Shown here one piece after another: positions 63,627 through 64,000 of a stretch of 64,000 nt of DNA. The stretch's first letter is position 1. Every line of letters starts with the position of its first letter. The notes under the pieces were generated by a model, which worked only from the letters and a program-made list of their open reading frames with translations, was not told the origin of the DNA and did not search any database. Made by a program: the position numbers and the translations under genes. Origin of the DNA: Hyphomicrobium sp. (lineage in GTDB: Bacteria > Pseudomonadota > Alphaproteobacteria > Rhizobiales > Hyphomicrobiaceae); the NCBI GenBank assembly GCA_013141015.1, contig JABFRT010000043.1, positions 1-64,000 of the forward strand, written 5' to 3'.

Positions 63627-64000
63627 CTAGACCCTGGCGGATTGCATCTCGCTTCGCGTCAACAATTTAAGGTCGCCATCGCCCAGTGGCGCAAAATAGG
63701 CCGCAACTTCATCTTCCGTTACATCTTCGATGCGGGCATGCTGCCACTTGGGCGCGCCATCTTTATCAATGAGTGCGGCCCGCACACCCTCGGCAAAATC
63801 AACACCTTCAATACAGCGCACGCCAAGCCGGTAATCCTGGATTAGCGTCTCGCGCAGATCGAGATTGCGGCAGGAGCGGATATGCCGGTCGGTGATCGCC
63901 AGCGACAGAGGCGATCGCTTGATAAGGTCGCTATATGTGGCCTTGGCGAAGGCTTCGCTCGCGCCCGTGGCCCGCTGCAACCGGCCCATGATATCGGCCA
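63627..64000 (-). CDS. 3-hydroxyisobutyryl-CoA hydrolase, C-terminal part, cut by window edge
   Basis: The frame enters from the right edge and ends at 63627: KRSPLSLAITDRHIR, LIQDYRLGVRCIEGVDFAEGVRAALIDKDGAPKWQHARIEDVTEDEVAAYF. This is the typical ECH_2 C-terminus of valine-degrading hydrolases. The catalytic core lies outside the window. Confidence 0.85.
   Translation of the reverse strand, partial: ADIMGRLQRATGASEAFAKATYSDLIKRSPLSLAITDRHIRSCRNLDLRETLIQDYRLGVRCIEGVDFAEGVRAALIDKDGAPKWQHARIEDVTEDEVAAYFAPLGDGDLKLLTRSEMQSARV

Overview
The window comes from an alphaproteobacterium, most likely a member of the Hyphomicrobiales (Hyphomicrobiaceae-like placement is an inference from gene content). 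The main markers are a Shemin-pathway HemA, two PopZ/DUF2497 proteins, an LdtR-LdtP pair, an ExoR homologue, an isoaspartyl-methyltransferase gene next to TolC genes, and a glyA/nrdR/ribD-ribE-ribB-ribH-nusB-thiL block. Base composition is GC-rich throughout except for a few AT-richer islands. All calls were made by reading the sequence; no database search was run.

Layout. 1-5.5 kb: start of glmU (cut by the window edge), a SPOR-type membrane protein, two tandem neutral zinc metallopeptidases and malonyl-CoA decarboxylase. 5.6-11.5 kb: a small cysteine-peptidase-like protein, a hemolysin-type (RTX) calcium-binding protein broken by a -1 frameshift near its end, and a DUF2339 membrane protein that also carries a -1 shift. 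11.6-17.4 kb: two tandem four-cysteine small secreted proteins, then EF-P with its modification enzymes EpmA and EpmB, a GFA-family protein, a PL5-like alginate lyase and an AHSA1 protein.

17.4-22.4 kb is the accessory hot spot. Two nearly identical IS110 elements lie in the same orientation on either side of a minus-strand gene. Both sit inside copies of a palindromic repeat. An uninterrupted copy of the same target site lies next to the first IS, which lets the element ends be read directly (about 1,181 bp). The long non-coding left end of each IS is the expected place for a bridge RNA. The second insertion truncates a lipase-like gene that lies downstream of a lipoprotein gene.

22.4-40 kb: exoR, ilvD, a DUF898/M48 peptidase pair, DUF2939, valS (with an atypical internal segment), two PopZ-like genes, two TolC genes, a 16-bp minisatellite and a pcm-like gene. 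40-48 kb: tRNA-Cys, tRNA-Asn and a metal-efflux cluster (CDF transporter, His-rich periplasmic proteins, a CzcB-like adaptor with an unusual N-terminal half, and a CzcA/CusA-like RND pump). 48-64 kb: an L,D-transpeptidase, the riboflavin/thiamine/nusB operon with nrdR, an inserted higBA toxin-antitoxin plus membrane gene, glyA, hemA, a second L,D-transpeptidase with its regulator LdtR, and the C-terminus of a 3-hydroxyisobutyryl-CoA hydrolase at the right edge.

A recurring theme is tandem or local paralogue pairs: two zinc peptidases, two Cys-rich proteins, two PopZ, two TolC, two L,D-transpeptidases and two IS110. Most pairs concern the cell envelope.
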